From contig JBHLPQ010000170.1 in NCBI GenBank assembly GCA_048939265.1, positions 1-8,074 of the forward strand: DNA of 8,074 nt, given 5' to 3'. This stretch comes from Hodarchaeum sp048939265 (GTDB lineage: Archaea; Asgardarchaeota; Heimdallarchaeia; Hodarchaeales; Hodarchaeaceae). Made by a program: the position numbers and the translations under genes. A model generated the notes under the pieces. The model made no database searches and was not told the DNA's origin. It saw only the letters and a program-made list of their open reading frames with translations. Positions 6,339 through 8,074 of this stretch are shown one piece after another; position 1 is the first letter of the stretch; each line of letters opens with the position of its first letter.

Positions 6339-7313
6339 TCATTTTCCTCGGTTCACAAGCGTTATTCCAGTTATTATTAGTAGAATTGATGAAATATGAA
6401 TCAATGGATCAAAAATCTCTCCTAATAGAATAACAGAAAGACCTACCCCAAATATCGGTACTAGATTCTGAAAGATTGCTGCCCGACTTGCAGATAACCT
6501 CTTCACTCCCTCAAGATAAAACCAATATCCTAGAACTGTTGAAATAAATGCGAGATAACCCACTCCGAACCAAACTCTTTCAGGGACCTGAAAATACATG
6601 ATTGGGTTAATGTACTCTGGACTTATGATTAATGACACAGGTATTGTCGTAATTAATCCAAAAAATGATACCCAAGTTATGATATACAAAGAAGAGGGTT
6701 CGAAAGATTCTTTTTCACATTTATTCAAGAAATATCGGGAAACAACAATGTATAATGCATAAAAAACTGCACCAAGAAAAATAAGTATATCACCCAAAAT
6801 TCGATTAGGAACATTAACATTAGGGGAAAACCCAAAAATTAATAATATTCCTGTAAAAGACAACAATGTTCCAAAAAATCTCAAACCACTCAGTTTTTCC
6901 ATTTTGGCTATTATGCTTGCAAAAATTAAAACTAACATCGGATGACTGCTTACTATAACTACAGCATCACTAGCAGAGGTATAGTATTCGCCAATCAAGT
7001 ATCCTGCTTGATAAATAGTAACTGATGTTATACCCATAAAGCCAAGAATCTTCCACTCACTTTTCATGAAATTAATGTTTAGAGATCCCTCTTTTAATTT
7101 GAGTATGAAAAAGAAACAAGGGATTACAAGCAAATATCGAAGAGAAGCAATAATCATTGGAGGAATTGTCTCTCCACCTACTTCAGGAGATACCAACCAG
7201 CGGCCTAATGGCCATGTAAAAGCCCAAATGATAGCTGTTGTTAGTAATAAAAGGTATGCTCCTATCTCATATCCTTTCTCTTTGGATTTTACTATAGATT
7301 CCTCGTTTTCCAT
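6339..7313 (-). CDS. EamA-family drug/metabolite transporter (DMT superfamily)
   Basis: The 324-residue membrane protein has two tandem EamA repeats of five helices each (about residues 15-160 and 170-320), the usual ten-helix DMT arrangement. Family features include AIIWAFTWPLGRWLV in helix 1 (28-42), SLRY in helix 2, the SASDAVVIVSSHPML segment of helix 4 and its counterpart SASRAAIFQNLVPIFGV with LLGE in the second repeat. Relatives export amino acids, nucleosides or other metabolites across the cytoplasmic membrane. ATG 7313 follows an in-frame TAA 24 bases upstream, so the start is well bounded, although its ribosome binding site is weak (AGGGTT). The 117-base gap before it is the largest in the window. 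It has no obvious terminator or gene, and this gap is the likeliest place for an operon promoter (weak TATA-like TTAATTAT near 7402-7409). The MFS gene follows after 42 bases. Confidence 0.93.
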   Translation of the reverse strand: MENEESIVKSKEKGYEIGAYLLLLTTAIIWAFTWPLGRWLVSPEVGGETIPPMIIASLRYLLVIPCFFFILKLKEGSLNINFMKSEWKILGFMGITSVTIYQAGYLIGEYYTSASDAVVIVSSHPMLVLIFASIIAKMEKLSGLRFFGTLLSFTGILLIFGFSPNVNVPNRILGDILIFLGAVFYALYIVVSRYFLNKCEKESFEPSSLYIITWVSFFGLITTIPVSLIISPEYINPIMYFQVPERVWFGVGYLAFISTVLGYWFYLEGVKRLSASRAAIFQNLVPIFGVGLSVILLGEIFDPLIHISSILLIITGITLVNRGK

Positions 7314-7430
7314 TTTAACCCTATTTTGGGGACATTATCTTCGAGTGTCTAAGTTTTTCTCCATCACTGTCTTAAGGTCTTCTACAATTTCCTAGAAAGG
7401 ATAATTAATGCAAGGGAAGCTTCATATTGC

Positions 7431-8074
7431 TTAATGTCTCTTCTTATCTCTCTTCATTAACCCCAGAGTTATAACTGAAATTAGAATAATCACATATGGA
7501 TAAGGGGAAGCTTGGGCATCACTAAGTAGTGGTGGGCTGTTATCGATCGAAAACATTCCTTGATCTTGGTAAACTGACATTAGACCATTAGAACAGGTAG
7601 CATTTATCCTTATGTAATATTGAGTGTCTATTACATTGGTTGTATCCCAATCATAAGAAGTAGCAGTTAACCCTGAGGCAATTTCAGTCCAGTTTCCCTC
7701 ACCTAGATCCCAACCTTGTTGTAAATAATAAAGCGAATAAGTGATTGTATGACCTTTACTATCCAATGGTTGAAGCCATTGGATTGTAACTGTACCGTTA
7801 ATTTGGCTCTCAGGAAAATTATCTGGGTCTGCAGGATTCCAACTCGTAGGAAAGATGATTACTGGACTTGTGAGATAGTGAAGAGAACCAGGAGGATTAT
7901 TTGGTTGTGTTTGTGGGTTCTCATCATAAAAGTAATGATCTTCTACCCCCTCGGCCCAATAAGACCCAACCCTCAAATGGAAGTCAACTACACCGTCTTC
8001 ATTACTATCTGGGAATCGATAGTTATCCCAGAAATTACTATCAACCTGATAATTTGGTGCTTCAAAATCTGATA
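7431..8074 (-). CDS. Cell-surface protein, 3' part: NosD-like end, Fn3-like domain, C-terminal anchor
   Basis: The gene enters from the right edge. The frame is open throughout, giving 213 residues of the C-terminal part of a larger protein. The TTG at 7976 lies inside a continuous coding sequence and is not a start. Fragment residues 13-30 (NFWDNYRFPDSNEDGVVD) resemble the N-Y/F-W-D-x-Y plus Ca-binding D-x-N-x-D-G-x-x-D ending of archaeal NosD-type right-handed beta-helix repeats. Residues about 90-178 form a fibronectin-III-like beta-sandwich (TIQWLQP, HTITYSLYY, TATSYDWDT, YYIRINATCSNG). Three N-glycosylation sequons (NGT, NWT, NAT) occur there. A single hydrophobic segment (about 190-206) is followed by the basic tail KRDKKRH, a stop-transfer arrangement leaving the bulk outside the cell. 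No PGF-CTERM or sortase motif is visible. Role unknown; adhesion or a surface-layer-associated function is possible. Confidence 0.82.
   Translation of the reverse strand, partial: SDFEAPNYQVDSNFWDNYRFPDSNEDGVVDFHLRVGSYWAEGVEDHYFYDENPQTQPNNPPGSLHYLTSPVIIFPTSWNPADPDNFPESQINGTVTIQWLQPLDSKGHTITYSLYYLQQGWDLGEGNWTEIASGLTATSYDWDTTNVIDTQYYIRINATCSNGLMSVYQDQGMFSIDNSPPLLSDAQASPYPYVIILISVITLGLMKRDKKRH

Noticed and set aside
7066..7395. Open frame on the plus strand opposite the EamA gene and its upstream gap
   Set aside because: It mirrors the start of a clear membrane transporter gene and its protein resembles no family I recognise. Plus-strand frames at 769-963, 3321-3518, 5681-5872, 5788-6051, 6127-6399 and 7749-8072 were dismissed for the same reason.
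7416..7423. GAAGCTTC palindrome in the gap after the surface-protein gene
   Set aside because: An 8-base palindrome without loop or T-run is too short to support a terminator or a binding site.
7761..7784. Perfect 9-base inverted repeat with a 6-base loop (ATCCAATGG / CCATTGGAT)
   Set aside because: It lies inside the Fn3-like coding domain in a well-supported frame (QWLQPLD), is not followed by a T-run in the direction of transcription, and can arise by chance from these codons. It is not called a terminator or operator.

Overview
The window is AT-rich and every gene I can support lies on the minus strand, so genes are read from the right edge towards the left. The right-edge gene encodes a surface protein that looks archaeal: a tail resembling the end of a NosD-type beta-helix, then a fibronectin-III-like domain, then one C-terminal membrane helix with a short basic tail. 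Such proteins are common in Asgard and some euryarchaeal genomes. With the low GC content, good Shine-Dalgarno sites and TTG start codons, I favour an archaeon, possibly of the Asgard group. The metabolic genes alone would also fit a low-GC bacterium, so this assignment is tentative.

Layout in transcription order: surface protein, 3' part (8074-7431); EamA/DMT drug/metabolite exporter (7313-6339); 14-helix DHA2-type MFS exporter (6296-4845); zinc-dependent medium-chain dehydrogenase (4774-3689); arginase-superfamily protein with an altered active site (3664-2801); CsaA tRNA-binding-domain protein (2790-2455); short arginine-deiminase-family enzyme (2390-1455); NodB/CE4-fold deacetylase or cyclic-imidase-like hydrolase (1437-661); DinB-like four-helix protein (631-170); and a probable further gene running off the left edge (134-1). 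No RNA gene, mobile element, CRISPR array or clear terminator was seen, and no stretch over about 120 bases lacks a gene.

Gaps are 10-70 bases from the EamA gene to the left edge and 117 bases between the surface protein and EamA, so the eight complete metabolic, transport and DinB genes may form one or a few operons. The core (4774-661) combines a dehydrogenase, an arginase-fold protein, an arginine-deiminase-fold enzyme and a CE4 protein of the branch that includes allantoinase and cyclic imidase. All act on, or descend from enzymes acting on, C-N bonds of guanidino, ureide, amide or imide compounds. Two exporter-type carriers stand just upstream. The inference, not proof, is a catabolic, detoxifying or biosynthetic module for a nitrogen-rich small molecule.

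Four start codons need care. The arginase-like and CsaA genes use TTG with strong ribosome binding sites. The dehydrogenase and CE4 genes start at internal ATGs rather than at the longest open frame.
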